NCBI RefSeq assembly: GCF_900176485.1
Contig: NZ_FWYD01000003.1
Coordinates: forward strand, 372,001-436,000
Source of the DNA: Primorskyibacter flagellatus
GTDB lineage: Bacteria; Pseudomonadota; Alphaproteobacteria; Rhodobacterales; Rhodobacteraceae
DNA: 64,000 nucleotides
Reading direction: 5' to 3'
Part shown: piece after piece, positions 9,788 through 18,422 of the stretch
Numbering within the stretch: position 1 is the first letter of the stretch
Layout: each line of letters begins with the position of its first letter
The notes under the pieces: model-generated
The model's input: the letters and a program-made list of their open reading frames with translations, nothing else
What the model was told of the DNA's origin: nothing
Databases searched by the model: none
Translations under genes and position numbers: made by a program

Positions 9788-10233
9788 TCGAAACCTCGGC
9801 GGAATATGCCGAAAACGATGCCCTGCCACGCCGCCACGAAGTGCATACCAATGGCGAGGAAGGATGCTCTGGCACCGCCGATCTTCCCCAGGCGGTGCAA
9901 CGCAAACCGTTGAAGCACAAAAGCCAGGCCGAATGGGCCTATGAGCGGCTGGTGCTGTATATCCAAAGCTTCGAGGAGCAGCTGGACAACGAACATGAGG
10001 TCGCCATGGGGCTGGCCGGCGGGCAGGTCGGCGTGCTGCGAATCGAGGGCATGGGCTTTTTCGATCCTGACATTCTGACCTTCTATGGCAGCGAACCGGG
10101 GGGCAAACGGACCCAGTTGATCCAGCATGTCAGCCAGTTGAACGTGATGCTGCGCGCCGTGCCGAAAGAGCCTGAACAGGCCAATGCGCAACGTATCGGC
10201 TTTCGTCTGGTGCAGGAACTGGACAAGGCCTAG
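9784..10233 (+). CDS. DUF6173-like conserved protein of unknown function
   Basis: 149 residues, cytosolic, no signal or membrane segment. The first 45 residues look disordered; a conserved core follows (AEWAYERLVLYIQSFEEQL, GMGFFDPDILTFYG, TQLIQHVSQLNVML). I recognise it as a protein common in Rhodobacterales, probably DUF6173, with no assigned function. The ATG overlaps the stop of the MBL-fold gene (ATGA at 9784-9787), making a coupled three-gene operon with the DmdC-like dehydrogenase. Confidence 0.75.
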   Translation: MIETSAEYAENDALPRRHEVHTNGEEGCSGTADLPQAVQRKPLKHKSQAEWAYERLVLYIQSFEEQLDNEHEVAMGLAGGQVGVLRIEGMGFFDPDILTFYGSEPGGKRTQLIQHVSQLNVMLRAVPKEPEQANAQRIGFRLVQELDKA

Positions 10234-10328
10234 GGCGGCTTGTGCGACATGCGCGGCCTTGACGTGGTGACAGATATTTTCAAATGAAGTATGAGGCTGG
10301 AAATTGCTTAGCGAAGGGCGGAACTGAC

Positions 10329-10463
10329 ATGGCTGAACACAAGCATGGCTCGATGGATATCGAAGCACAGGAAAAGACGTTTGCGGGATTTATCCGCTTC
10401 GCCACGAACGCGGTCATCGTGGTCATCGTGATGCTGATTCTGGTGGCTTTGATTAACGGTTAA
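10329..10463 (+). CDS. aa3-type cytochrome c oxidase subunit IV (small)
   Basis: A 44-residue protein: a polar N-terminus (MAEHKHGSMDIEAQEKTFAG) and one membrane helix rich in Ile, Val and Leu (VIVVIVMLILVALI). This matches the tiny subunit IV that packs against the core of alphaproteobacterial aa3 oxidases. No other cox gene is nearby, which is usual for this subunit. It lies 95 bp after the DUF6173-like gene and 46 bp before the lipoprotein gene. Confidence 0.8.
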   Translation: MAEHKHGSMDIEAQEKTFAGFIRFATNAVIVVIVMLILVALING

Positions 10464-10509
10464 CGATTGGCGCGGCCCCTTGGCGGGTGCGTTGCTAAAG
10501 GGGTTTGCG

Positions 10510-11139
10510 ATGCGTTTCTATACGGTAATTCTGGTCGTCATGGCGTCCGTGCTGCTATCGGCTTGCGGCGCGCACCAGGCGGGCAATGCGCCGCCCGAAG
10601 TCGTATCGCAGGCGCGGTACGTTCACAGCGGACCACCGGCGCTGACGCTTTTCACCATGGTCAACAATCGTACCGGCGCGGGCGGGCATTCAAGCCTGAT
10701 GATCAACGGCTCGCAACGGGTGATCTTTGACCCCGCAGGCTCCGTGCGCCATGAAACGGTGCCCGAACGCAATGACGTCCTGTACGGGATCACGCCGGGC
10801 GTTGCGGATTTCTACACCCGTGCCCATGCCCGCGCGACGCATCATGTTGTCGTACAGCGGATCGTCGTGTCGCCGGAAGTGGCGGAACGCGCGCTGCAAC
10901 TCGCAATATCCAACGGATCCGTCGGTCAGGCGCAATGCGCGCTGAGTGTGTCTGCTATCCTGCGGCAGCTGCCGGGCTTTCAGGGCGTGAAATCAACTTG
11001 GTTCCCGGTGAAGCTGAGCGAGAGCTTTGGGCAGGTTCCCGGCGTTGTCACCGAACGGTTCTACGAATATGACGACGAGGACAAAAGCGTGGCCTTGCGC
11101 GCCTATGATCCGCAAAAAGTCGCGGCTCAGAACCAGTAA
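10510..11139 (+). CDS. Lipoprotein of unknown function, possible permuted papain-like fold
   Basis: 209 residues with a lipoprotein signal peptide ending in LLSAC (Cys19), so probably membrane-anchored in the periplasm. The mature part has GGHSSLMING around His60, a polar middle with a repeated His/Arg stretch, and then GQAQCALSVSAIL around Cys143. A His motif before a Cys-containing helix is the order seen in circularly permuted NlpC/P60 (YiiX/LRAT-like) enzymes, so a peptidase, amidase or acyltransferase fold is possible; this is inference. AAAGGGG precedes the ATG. It converges with azlD, overlapping it by 13 bp. Confidence 0.75.
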   Translation: MRFYTVILVVMASVLLSACGAHQAGNAPPEVVSQARYVHSGPPALTLFTMVNNRTGAGGHSSLMINGSQRVIFDPAGSVRHETVPERNDVLYGITPGVADFYTRAHARATHHVVVQRIVVSPEVAERALQLAISNGSVGQAQCALSVSAILRQLPGFQGVKSTWFPVKLSESFGQVPGVVTERFYEYDDEDKSVALRAYDPQKVAAQNQ

Positions 11140-11450
11140 AGCATGGCGAACAGCACCAGCGCACCGGCACCCATCGATGCAAAGACGTTGCGCGTAAGAA
11201 TGCCCGCGGCCAGCGCCGCAAGAGCCGCAAGTCCGCGCGGCGCGTCAAGCGTGCCGCCGGTCGCCTCCGGCCAGACGACAAGCGGAGCCACCAAGGCGGG
11301 AAAAATCGACACGGCCGTATAGCGCAGGTGGCGCAAGGCCCATTCGGGCAGGGGGCGTCGCCCGACAAGTCCCATGAAGACGAATCGCATCGCATAGCTG
11401 CCAAGGCCAAGCCCGGCAATCACCACCCATAATTGCCAACGATCAATCAT
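11127..11450 (-). CDS. azlD: AzlD-like branched-chain amino acid exporter small subunit
   Basis: 107 residues, almost entirely hydrophobic, with three or four predicted helices and the AzlD-type pattern LRYTAVSIFPALVAPLV. AzlD is the small partner of AzlC; together they export branched-chain amino acids or analogues. The ATG overlaps the azlC stop (TGA/ATG at 11447-11450), typical of the coupled azlCD pair. Confidence 0.85.
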   Translation of the reverse strand: MIDRWQLWVVIAGLGLGSYAMRFVFMGLVGRRPLPEWALRHLRYTAVSIFPALVAPLVVWPEATGGTLDAPRGLAALAALAAGILTRNVFASMGAGALVLFAMLYWF

Positions 11451-12160
11451 GGCGTGATCCTTTCGCGTTGCATCAGTTCAACTCGGGCGCCGGTCAGCAT
11501 CCCGCCCAGCCCCGCCACCAGCAGTCCGGTGCCGTAGGGCAACCATGTCAGGCTAAGTGCCAGAACCACGGCGACAAAGGCAGCGGCCATATGGGCGGCG
11601 GTGCGCATCATCGGGCCGGCCATGGCAATGAAGGCGATGGGCAGTGCGAAATCCAGCGCATAGGCCTCGGGGATCTGGGTGCCGAGTGCGGCACCGATCA
11701 GCGTACTGGCAAACCAGCCGATCATCACCGGCGCGGCTGTTCCGAAGAAATACGCCACCTTCAGCGGCATCGGCATGGAGGGCTGTGCATCGTAGCGCGC
11801 GGCAGTTAGCGCATAGACCGGATCGACGAGCATATAGGCGGCGGCCAGACGGGCCTTTAGCGGTGCCCCACCCAGATGCGGGGCAAGGCCCGCCGAATAC
11901 ATCACCAGCCGCAAGTTGACCGCCAGCGCAGAAGCCAGAACCACGATGGTCGGGGCATTATCAAGCATCAGTTGCAGGGCCGTGAACTGTGCCGCACCTG
12001 CCACAACGACAAGGCTGAAAGACAGAATCTCCAGCAGGTTCAAGCCGCCCTCGGTTGCCAAGACACCGAACAGCACACCAAAGGGCGCGCTGACCAGAAC
12101 GAACGGCAGGCCGTCGACAACGCCGCGCCAGAAGGTGGCATTTTCGGTGGGTAGGGTCAT
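11447..12160 (-). CDS. azlC: AzlC family transporter large subunit
   Basis: 237 residues with about six or seven hydrophobic helices. The N-terminal part GVVDGLPFVLVSAPFGVLFG and the following AAQFTALQLMLDNAP are AzlC-like. It is the main transport subunit for efflux of branched-chain amino acids or similar compounds and is encoded directly before azlD. The substrate in this organism is inferred from family only. Confidence 0.9.
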   Translation of the reverse strand: MTLPTENATFWRGVVDGLPFVLVSAPFGVLFGVLATEGGLNLLEILSFSLVVVAGAAQFTALQLMLDNAPTIVVLASALAVNLRLVMYSAGLAPHLGGAPLKARLAAAYMLVDPVYALTAARYDAQPSMPMPLKVAYFFGTAAPVMIGWFASTLIGAALGTQIPEAYALDFALPIAFIAMAGPMMRTAAHMAAAFVAVVLALSLTWLPYGTGLLVAGLGGMLTGARVELMQRERITP

Positions 12161-12253
12161 GGGGATGTCGTCCGGAATGAACTCTTCCCGGATGTCCTAG
12201 TCAAACCGGGGCAGAGTTGCAAATGTGCGGAAGCTCTTGTCAGCGACGCCGCG

Positions 12254-13270
12254 TCAGTCGAACGTGCCCGCGACCCGCCCCAGCAACATGAAGGCGCGTG
12301 CGGTGCGGGTGTTGGCAAGCTCCGATATATCGGCATCGCTGGCGTCGGTCTCGAAGCTGGCGAAATTGCGGTCAAACAGCCGCAGGAAATGATGCGCGGC
12401 GTCGCGGAAGATCGGATCCTGCTTCATCCGCCCCGCGGCCAGCGCCAGCGAGGACCGGTCACGGATGCCGCCCAGCGTCGCAATGGTGCGGCCCCGCTCT
12501 CCGGTGGCGAAGCGGCGCCAGATTTCGGTGCGGGCCATGTCAGGAGGCAGGTCATCCATATAAATGCCATCCTGCGACAGCAGGGTCAGCACGTCCTGTG
12601 CCGCCTGAATCAATTGCGCCGTGGCGCGGTCTTTCAGGGCGCGACGTAGCGCGGCAAAGCCTTCCTCATCCTCGGCCGTGTCGGGGAAATTCAGTGCGCG
12701 GATCATGTCGGCCTTGGGCAAGGGCGGTGCCAGTGCCTCGGCAGGGGTGCCAAGCGCCAACATGCCCTGTTCGTCGGCCTGCGGTGCAGAAGACGGGGCC
12801 GTTGGTGCAGGGCCAGGTGTCGCGCGGGGCATTTCGCGCGATGATGTGAACATCGCCAGCGCCGAGTCGGTCTTGCGTTGGGCGGCGGCGATCTCATCCA
12901 GCTTTTTGGCGATACTGGCGGAACCAGTGTCTCCCTTGCCTTGGGTTTGCGCCACATGGGCCTGTCGCATGGCGTCGGTCGCAGCCTGTATCCGGCGGCT
13001 TTCGTCGCGCATCACGCGCGACGATTTCACTGTTATCGCGGCCACCCAGACCATTGCGACAGGCAGAAACACGGACATCAACGACAGCAATACGCGCAAC
13101 CCGCCAAAGCTGTCATCGTCTGATGATCCGAACAGCAAAAACGCTCCGGCCACCAGTAACCACAGCGCCGAAAGTGCGATTGCAGCGACCTCTATCCCCG
13201 TTATCCCTTTGGCGCGGGGCCGGTCATAGATGCCCAACGGTGTCGGGCGACTGTCAGGAACGTTGGCCAT
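12254..13270 (-). CDS. Conserved membrane protein of unknown function
   Basis: 338 residues. Two membrane helices (about 25-48 and 58-80) follow a short cytoplasmic N-terminus; then comes a charged, probably coiled-coil stretch (about 82-140), a Pro/Ala-rich linker (about 145-185), and a C-terminal helical domain of about 150 residues (starting near ADMIRALNFPDTAEDEEGF). I know of similar unassigned proteins in Rhodobacterales but cannot give a function. It lies 25 bp downstream of greA on the same strand and may share its transcript. Confidence 0.75.
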   Translation of the reverse strand: MANVPDSRPTPLGIYDRPRAKGITGIEVAAIALSALWLLVAGAFLLFGSSDDDSFGGLRVLLSLMSVFLPVAMVWVAAITVKSSRVMRDESRRIQAATDAMRQAHVAQTQGKGDTGSASIAKKLDEIAAAQRKTDSALAMFTSSREMPRATPGPAPTAPSSAPQADEQGMLALGTPAEALAPPLPKADMIRALNFPDTAEDEEGFAALRRALKDRATAQLIQAAQDVLTLLSQDGIYMDDLPPDMARTEIWRRFATGERGRTIATLGGIRDRSSLALAAGRMKQDPIFRDAAHHFLRLFDRNFASFETDASDADISELANTRTARAFMLLGRVAGTFD

Positions 13271-13295
13271 ATCCGTGCCTCTGGCTAGCCTCGTG

Positions 13296-13766
13296 TCAGA
13301 TATACGCGACCTTGAGTACTTCGTAGGATTTGTCGCCGCCCGGTGTGCGCACCTCGACGCTGTCGCCTTCTTCCTTGCCGATCAGGGCGCGGGCGATGGG
13401 CGACTTGATGTTGAGAAGCCCCTTTTCGATATTCGCCTGATGTTCGCCGACGATCTGCCAGGTCTTTTCCTCGTCAGTGTCCTCGTCCACCAGCGTCACG
13501 GTCGCGCCGAATTTGATCGCGCCGGACAGCTTCGTCGGGTCAATCACCTCGGCCAGACCGATAACGCCTTCCAGTTCCTTGATCCGGCCTTCGATAAAGC
13601 TCTGTTTTTCGCGGGCGGAATGATATTCGGCATTTTCCGACAGGTCACCATGTTCGCGCGCTTCGGCGATGGCGCGGATAATCGCCGGACGCTCCTCGGA
13701 TTTGAGCGTCTTCAATTCGGTCTCGAGCGCGGTATGGCCCGCGCGGGTCATAGGTATCTTTTCCAT
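13296..13766 (-). CDS. greA: Transcription elongation factor GreA
   Basis: 156 residues, the standard GreA length. The N-terminal coiled-coil hairpin carries the tip acidic residues ([20 protein letters not shown]) and the C-terminal FKBP-like domain follows ([18 protein letters not shown]). GreA enters the secondary channel of stalled RNA polymerase and stimulates transcript cleavage. The ATG at 13766 gives [11 protein letters not shown]; the 60 residues open upstream are not GreA-like. It is divergent from the ETF-quinone oxidoreductase gene. Confidence 0.97.
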   Translation of the reverse strand: MEKIPMTRAGHTALETELKTLKSEERPAIIRAIAEAREHGDLSENAEYHSAREKQSFIEGRIKELEGVIGLAEVIDPTKLSGAIKFGATVTLVDEDTDEEKTWQIVGEHQANIEKGLLNIKSPIARALIGKEEGDSVEVRTPGGDKSYEVLKVAYI

Positions 13767-14037
13767 TGGTCTGTTCCGAAGCAGGCACCCTGTCGTCGGT
13801 GCCGCATAATTGATGAATGATCGACATTTCAGGCGCTGCAAGACTGACCCGACGCCGTAGCCTATTGCAATAGGATAGAAGAGGTTGACGCGCAATTGGA
13901 TCAATTCTGGGCATAGGCGGGAAAATACCGACCTTGATTCTGGCAATAACGCAGTGTCGCGATTGACCGGATAGGCCCATCACTATAGCCATTCGCGCAA
14001 CATTATTGCGGCCGCACGGGCCGGGAAGAGGAGCAAC

Positions 14038-15684
14038 ATGGCCGACGAAGCGCGCGAAGCGATGGAATATGATGTGGTAATCGTGGGGGCAGGGCCTGCC
14101 GGACTGTCTGCGGCAATCCGCTTGAAACAGTTGGACGCGGACTTGCAGGTCGTGGTGTTGGAAAAAGGCTCTGAGGTTGGGGCGCATATCCTGTCCGGCG
14201 CGGTCCTTGATCCTTGCGGTCTTGATGCGCTGATCCCGGACTGGAAGAGCAGGGGCGCGCCGCTTAACGTGCCTGTAAAAGACGATAATTTCTATGTTCT
14301 GGGCGAAGCGGGGAAGAAAAAGGTACCGAATTTCCCGATGCCGCCGCTGATGAACAACCACGGCAATTACATCGTCTCGATGGGCAATGTCTGCCGTTGG
14401 ATGGCCGAACAAGCAGAGGAGTTGGGTGTCGAGATTTTCCCCGGCATGGCCTGCTCCGAACTGGTTTATGCCGAGGATGGCAGTGTCAAAGGCGTGGTCG
14501 CCGGAGAGTTCGGAAAGGCCCCCGATGGCACACCGGGGCCGGGCTATGAGCCGGGGATGGAATTGCACGGAAAATACGTCTTCCTTGGCGAAGGCGTGCG
14601 CGGGTCACTGTCGAAAGAGGTGATCGCCAAATACGACCTCTCCGCCGGAAAACAGCCGCAGAAATTCGGCCTCGGGATGAAGGAAATATGGGAAATTGAC
14701 CCTGCCAAGCATCGCGAAGGCAGCGTCACCCATACCATGGGCTGGCCACTGGGCAGCAATGCGGGCGGTGGATCCTTCATCTACCACCTTGATAACAATC
14801 AGGTCTATGTCGGCTTTGTGGTGCACCTGAACTACAAGAATCCGCATCTTTACCCGTATATGGAGTTCCAGCGCTTCAAGCATCATCCGATGGTGGCAGA
14901 GCTGCTGAAAGGCGGTAAACGCGTGGCTTATGGTGCGCGCGCGATTACCGAAGGCGGCTATCAGTCGATGCCGAAGATGGTCGCGCCGGGGGTGGCATTG
15001 CTGGGCTGCTCGGTGGGCATGGTCAATGTGCCGCGCATCAAGGGCAACCACAACGCGATGCTGTCCGGCAAGGCGGCGGCAGAAGCGGCCCATGCGGCGC
15101 TTCAGGCCGGGCGGGCGTCGGATGAGTTGAACGATTACGAGGCTGATGTGCGCGATGGTGCGATTGGCCAAGACCTGAAAAAAGTGCGTAACGTCAAACC
15201 GATGTGGTCAAAGTGGGGCCTGACGGCGGGTCTGGCGCTTGGCGGTCTGGATATGTGGACCAACACGCTTGGCTTTTCGTTTTTTGGCACCCTTGGCCAT
15301 GGTAAAACGGATGCCGAGGCGACCGACCCCGAGGACAAGCACAAGCCGATTGACTACCCCAAACCCGACGGCAAGCTGAGTTTTGACCGGCTGACCAATG
15401 TCAGCTTTTCCTTCACCAACCATGACGAAAACCAGCCTGCGCATCTGAAGCTGAAGGATCCCGACGTTCCGGTAAAGGTCGGTTTGGCGACCTATGGCGG
15501 CCCATCGGCGCGCTATTGTCCGGCGGGCGTTTACGAATTTGTGGAAAAGGACGGAAAGCCGGCATTCGTGATCAACTTTCAGAACTGCGTGCACTGCAAA
15601 ACCTGCGACATCAAAGATCCCGCACAGAACATCACCTGGACAACCCCGCAAGGCGGCGACGGGCCAAACTATCCGAATATGTAA
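14038..15684 (+). CDS. Electron transfer flavoprotein-ubiquinone oxidoreductase
   Basis: 548 residues, full length. The FAD dinucleotide motif DVVIVGAGPAGLSAAIRL starts near residue 11, and the C-terminal 4Fe-4S ligands sit in RYCPAGVYEF and NCVHCKTCDIKDP, ending in the family-typical GGDGPNYPNM. It passes electrons from reduced ETF to the membrane quinone pool, so it serves the acyl-CoA dehydrogenases and the DMGDH-like enzyme of this window. A clear GAGGAG ribosome site precedes the ATG. The etfBA genes lie 44 kb away. Confidence 0.97.
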   Translation: MADEAREAMEYDVVIVGAGPAGLSAAIRLKQLDADLQVVVLEKGSEVGAHILSGAVLDPCGLDALIPDWKSRGAPLNVPVKDDNFYVLGEAGKKKVPNFPMPPLMNNHGNYIVSMGNVCRWMAEQAEELGVEIFPGMACSELVYAEDGSVKGVVAGEFGKAPDGTPGPGYEPGMELHGKYVFLGEGVRGSLSKEVIAKYDLSAGKQPQKFGLGMKEIWEIDPAKHREGSVTHTMGWPLGSNAGGGSFIYHLDNNQVYVGFVVHLNYKNPHLYPYMEFQRFKHHPMVAELLKGGKRVAYGARAITEGGYQSMPKMVAPGVALLGCSVGMVNVPRIKGNHNAMLSGKAAAEAAHAALQAGRASDELNDYEADVRDGAIGQDLKKVRNVKPMWSKWGLTAGLALGGLDMWTNTLGFSFFGTLGHGKTDAEATDPEDKHKPIDYPKPDGKLSFDRLTNVSFSFTNHDENQPAHLKLKDPDVPVKVGLATYGGPSARYCPAGVYEFVEKDGKPAFVINFQNCVHCKTCDIKDPAQNITWTTPQGGDGPNYPNM

Positions 15685-15862
15685 GCCGCTGCTGCGTTGC
15701 CGTGGCGCTACGTCGTCGCGACAACGCCCTGCTCACGATGATTCGAGCGCCTTAAACTCGCGATAAGGCTGGGAAAGGACGTTTTTGACGCGCCGCATTG
15801 CGTAATGATCGGCTGCGGGCTAGTTTTTCCACAACTGCGACGCATGAACGATGGAGGCCTTG

Positions 15863-17584
15863 GTGCCCAGAATGACAGCGAGAACGATCGGCGCGGCGAT
15901 ATTGGCTCTAGGCTTGTGTCTTCCCGAGGTGGTCGCGGCAAACGGCCTGTCCGGTTCATATCTGGCCGCAAGGCAGGCCAGCTATATCGGGGACTTCACG
16001 GCTGCGGCCAAGTATTACAACCGGACGCTCTATTACGATTCTGCCAATCCGCAATTGTTGGAACGCGCTGTTTTGGCAAATCTATCGCTTGGCAATCTGG
16101 AACGTGCCGTTGATCTTGCGGCGCGCCTGGAAAAGGACGGCGAGCGCAGCCAGATCGCCCAGATCGCGTTGATGGCTGGTGAAGCGCACCGCGAGGCCTA
16201 TCCCGAGATCCTGAAGCGGCTGCGTGAAGATCGCGGCGTAGGGCCGCTGATTGACGGGTTGGCCGACGCATGGTCAGAATTGGGGCGCGGTGACATGAGC
16301 GCGGCGCTTGTGGCTTTTGACGACGTATCCGACCAGCGCGGGCTTGAGGGCTTTGCGCTTTATCACAAGGCGCTTGCGCTGGCTTCTGTTGGCGATCACG
16401 AAAGCGCCGAGGCGATCTTTGCCAGCAAGCAAACCGGCCCGATACAACAGACGCGCCGCGCGATCGTTGCCCATGTCGAGGTGTTGTCGCAACTGGACCG
16501 GAACGACGACGCGCTGCAACTGATCAACGATACCTTTGCCGAGGGCGGCGATCCCGGAATCGAGGCGTTGCGCAGGCGGCTGGAGGCAGGTGAAAACCTG
16601 CCCTGGACGGCTGTTTCAGGCGCACGTCAGGGCCTTGCCGAGGTGTTCTATACGCTGGCCGTGGCGCTTTCCAACGAAGCCGAGGACGACTACACCCTGC
16701 TTTATTCGCGCGTGGCAGAATATCTGCGCCCGGACCACGTTGACGCGATCCTGCTGTCTGCCGATATGCTTGAACGGCTTGAACAGCACGAGCTTGCCGT
16801 TGCGACATACAAACGCGTGCCCCGTGACGATCCGGCCTTCCATGCCGCAGAGCTGGGCCGTGCGGACGCTCTGCGCGCCAGTGGCAAGGTCGACGCGGCG
16901 GTTGAGGTTCTGGAACGACTTGCCGAAACCCACGGTGATCTGCCAGTGGTTCAGTCGACGTTGGGCGACCTGATGCGGCAACTGGAACGCTTTGATGACG
17001 CCGTGACAGCCTATGATCGCGCGTTAGCGGCGTTCGATGGGCCCGAGCCCGGCCAATGGTTTCTCTACTATGCCCGCGGGATCAGCCACGAACGGCTTGA
17101 CGACTGGCCAAAGGCGGAGGCGGATTTCAGGTCTGCGCTGAAACTGAATCCCGAGCAGCCGCAGGTTTTGAACTATCTTGGCTATTCACTGGTCGAAAAG
17201 CAGGAAAAGCTGGATGAAGCGTTGAGTATGATTGAGCGCGCAGTCGCGGCACGTCCTGACAGCGGGTACATCGTCGATTCTCTGGGCTGGGTGCTTTACC
17301 GGCTTGGGCGCTACGACGAGGCGGTGCCCCATATGGAGCGCGCGGCAGAGTTGATGGCTGTCGATCCGGTGGTGAACGACCATCTGGGAGATGTCTACTG
17401 GGCCGTCGGACGCAAGCTTGAGGCGGAATTCATGTGGCACCGCGCGCTGAGTTTCGTGGATTCCGAAGTGGCCTCTGACGAGGTGGATCCGGACCGGATT
17501 CGCCGCAAGCTGGACATCGGGTTGGACGCGCTGCTTTCAGAAGAAGGGTTGCCACCTCTGAAGGTCGCCAATGATGGCGGTTGA
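15863..17584 (+). CDS. Exported TPR-repeat protein
   Basis: About 573 residues. A signal peptide (TIGAAILALGLCLPEVVAANG) is followed by a helical repeat array through about residue 540, with clear TPR units such as the one around QVLNYLGYSLVEKQEKLDEAL and the next around YIVDSLGWVLYRLGRYDEAV. Such proteins are scaffolds, often in envelope assembly. The start is ambiguous: GTG at 15863 has GGAGG five bases upstream; ATG 15851 overlaps that site; ATG 15872 is also possible. The 3' end overlaps ispE by 11-14 bp. Confidence 0.88.
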   Translation: MPRMTARTIGAAILALGLCLPEVVAANGLSGSYLAARQASYIGDFTAAAKYYNRTLYYDSANPQLLERAVLANLSLGNLERAVDLAARLEKDGERSQIAQIALMAGEAHREAYPEILKRLREDRGVGPLIDGLADAWSELGRGDMSAALVAFDDVSDQRGLEGFALYHKALALASVGDHESAEAIFASKQTGPIQQTRRAIVAHVEVLSQLDRNDDALQLINDTFAEGGDPGIEALRRRLEAGENLPWTAVSGARQGLAEVFYTLAVALSNEAEDDYTLLYSRVAEYLRPDHVDAILLSADMLERLEQHELAVATYKRVPRDDPAFHAAELGRADALRASGKVDAAVEVLERLAETHGDLPVVQSTLGDLMRQLERFDDAVTAYDRALAAFDGPEPGQWFLYYARGISHERLDDWPKAEADFRSALKLNPEQPQVLNYLGYSLVEKQEKLDEALSMIERAVAARPDSGYIVDSLGWVLYRLGRYDEAVPHMERAAELMAVDPVVNDHLGDVYWAVGRKLEAEFMWHRALSFVDSEVASDEVDPDRIRRKLDIGLDALLSEEGLPPLKVANDGG

Positions 17585-18422
17585 GGCGTTTGCCCCGGCC
17601 AAGATCAACCTTACACTTCATGTGACCGGCAGGCGGCCGGACGGCTATCATCTGCTCGATTCGCTGGTCGTGTTCGGTGATGTCGGTGACAGGCTTCGTC
17701 TTACGCCCGAACCCGAGATGGTTCTGGATGTGACGGGCCCGTTTGCCGCAGGCGTCCCGGTGGATCGTCGCAATCTGATCTGGCACGCGGCCGAGGCTGT
17801 CGGCTGGACGGGGCGGATCGAGCTTGAAAAACGCCTTCCGCATGGCGCGGGGCTGGGGGGTGGCTCTGCCGATGCCGCAGCCGTATTGCGTAGCCTGTGC
17901 GGGGCAGATGCTGCGAAGGTGATCGGGTTGGACACGGCTCTTGCGCTTGGGGCGGATGTGCCTGTGTGCCTGACCCCAATACCGCAGCGGATGCAAGGTA
18001 TCGGCGAACGGCTGAGGCTGGTCAGCCCTGTGCCGGTGCTGAACCTCGTGCTGGTTAACCCGGGCGTTCAAGTCGCGACGCCAGAGGTCTTTCGTGCCCT
18101 CGCCCAACGCGAAAACCCAGAAATGCCCCATTGTGATGGTTGGACGTGCGAAGCGCAGTTCATCAACTGGTTGACCCGGCAGCGCAATGATCTGGAGCAG
18201 CCAGCCTGTGATCTGGCCCCGGCGATCAGAGTTGCGCTTGACGCCTTAAGCGGGTCTCTGCTTGCGCGTATGTCGGGCTCCGGCGCGACATGTTTCGGGA
18301 TCTACGAAACCCCTGCACAGGCGCACGAAACCGCCAGCGAAATCGCGGCCCGACATCCGGATTGGTGGGTTGTGCACACGCAAACCGAAGGCGCGGGTCA
18401 GGCGAGGCGCGCCACCACATAA
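17574..18422 (+). CDS. ispE: 4-diphosphocytidyl-2-C-methyl-D-erythritol kinase
   Basis: 282 residues. GHMP-kinase signatures are present: APAKINLTLHVTGRRPDGYH at the N-terminus, the ATP loop LPHGAGLGGGSADAAAVL, and ARMSGSGATCFGIY near the end. It phosphorylates CDP-methylerythritol in the MEP route to isopentenyl diphosphate. A second ATG three bases upstream (17571) is equally possible. It overlaps the TPR gene and its last 25 bp overlap ispB on the other strand, so two isoprenoid genes converge here. Confidence 0.96.
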   Translation: MAVEAFAPAKINLTLHVTGRRPDGYHLLDSLVVFGDVGDRLRLTPEPEMVLDVTGPFAAGVPVDRRNLIWHAAEAVGWTGRIELEKRLPHGAGLGGGSADAAAVLRSLCGADAAKVIGLDTALALGADVPVCLTPIPQRMQGIGERLRLVSPVPVLNLVLVNPGVQVATPEVFRALAQRENPEMPHCDGWTCEAQFINWLTRQRNDLEQPACDLAPAIRVALDALSGSLLARMSGSGATCFGIYETPAQAHETASEIAARHPDWWVVHTQTEGAGQARRATT

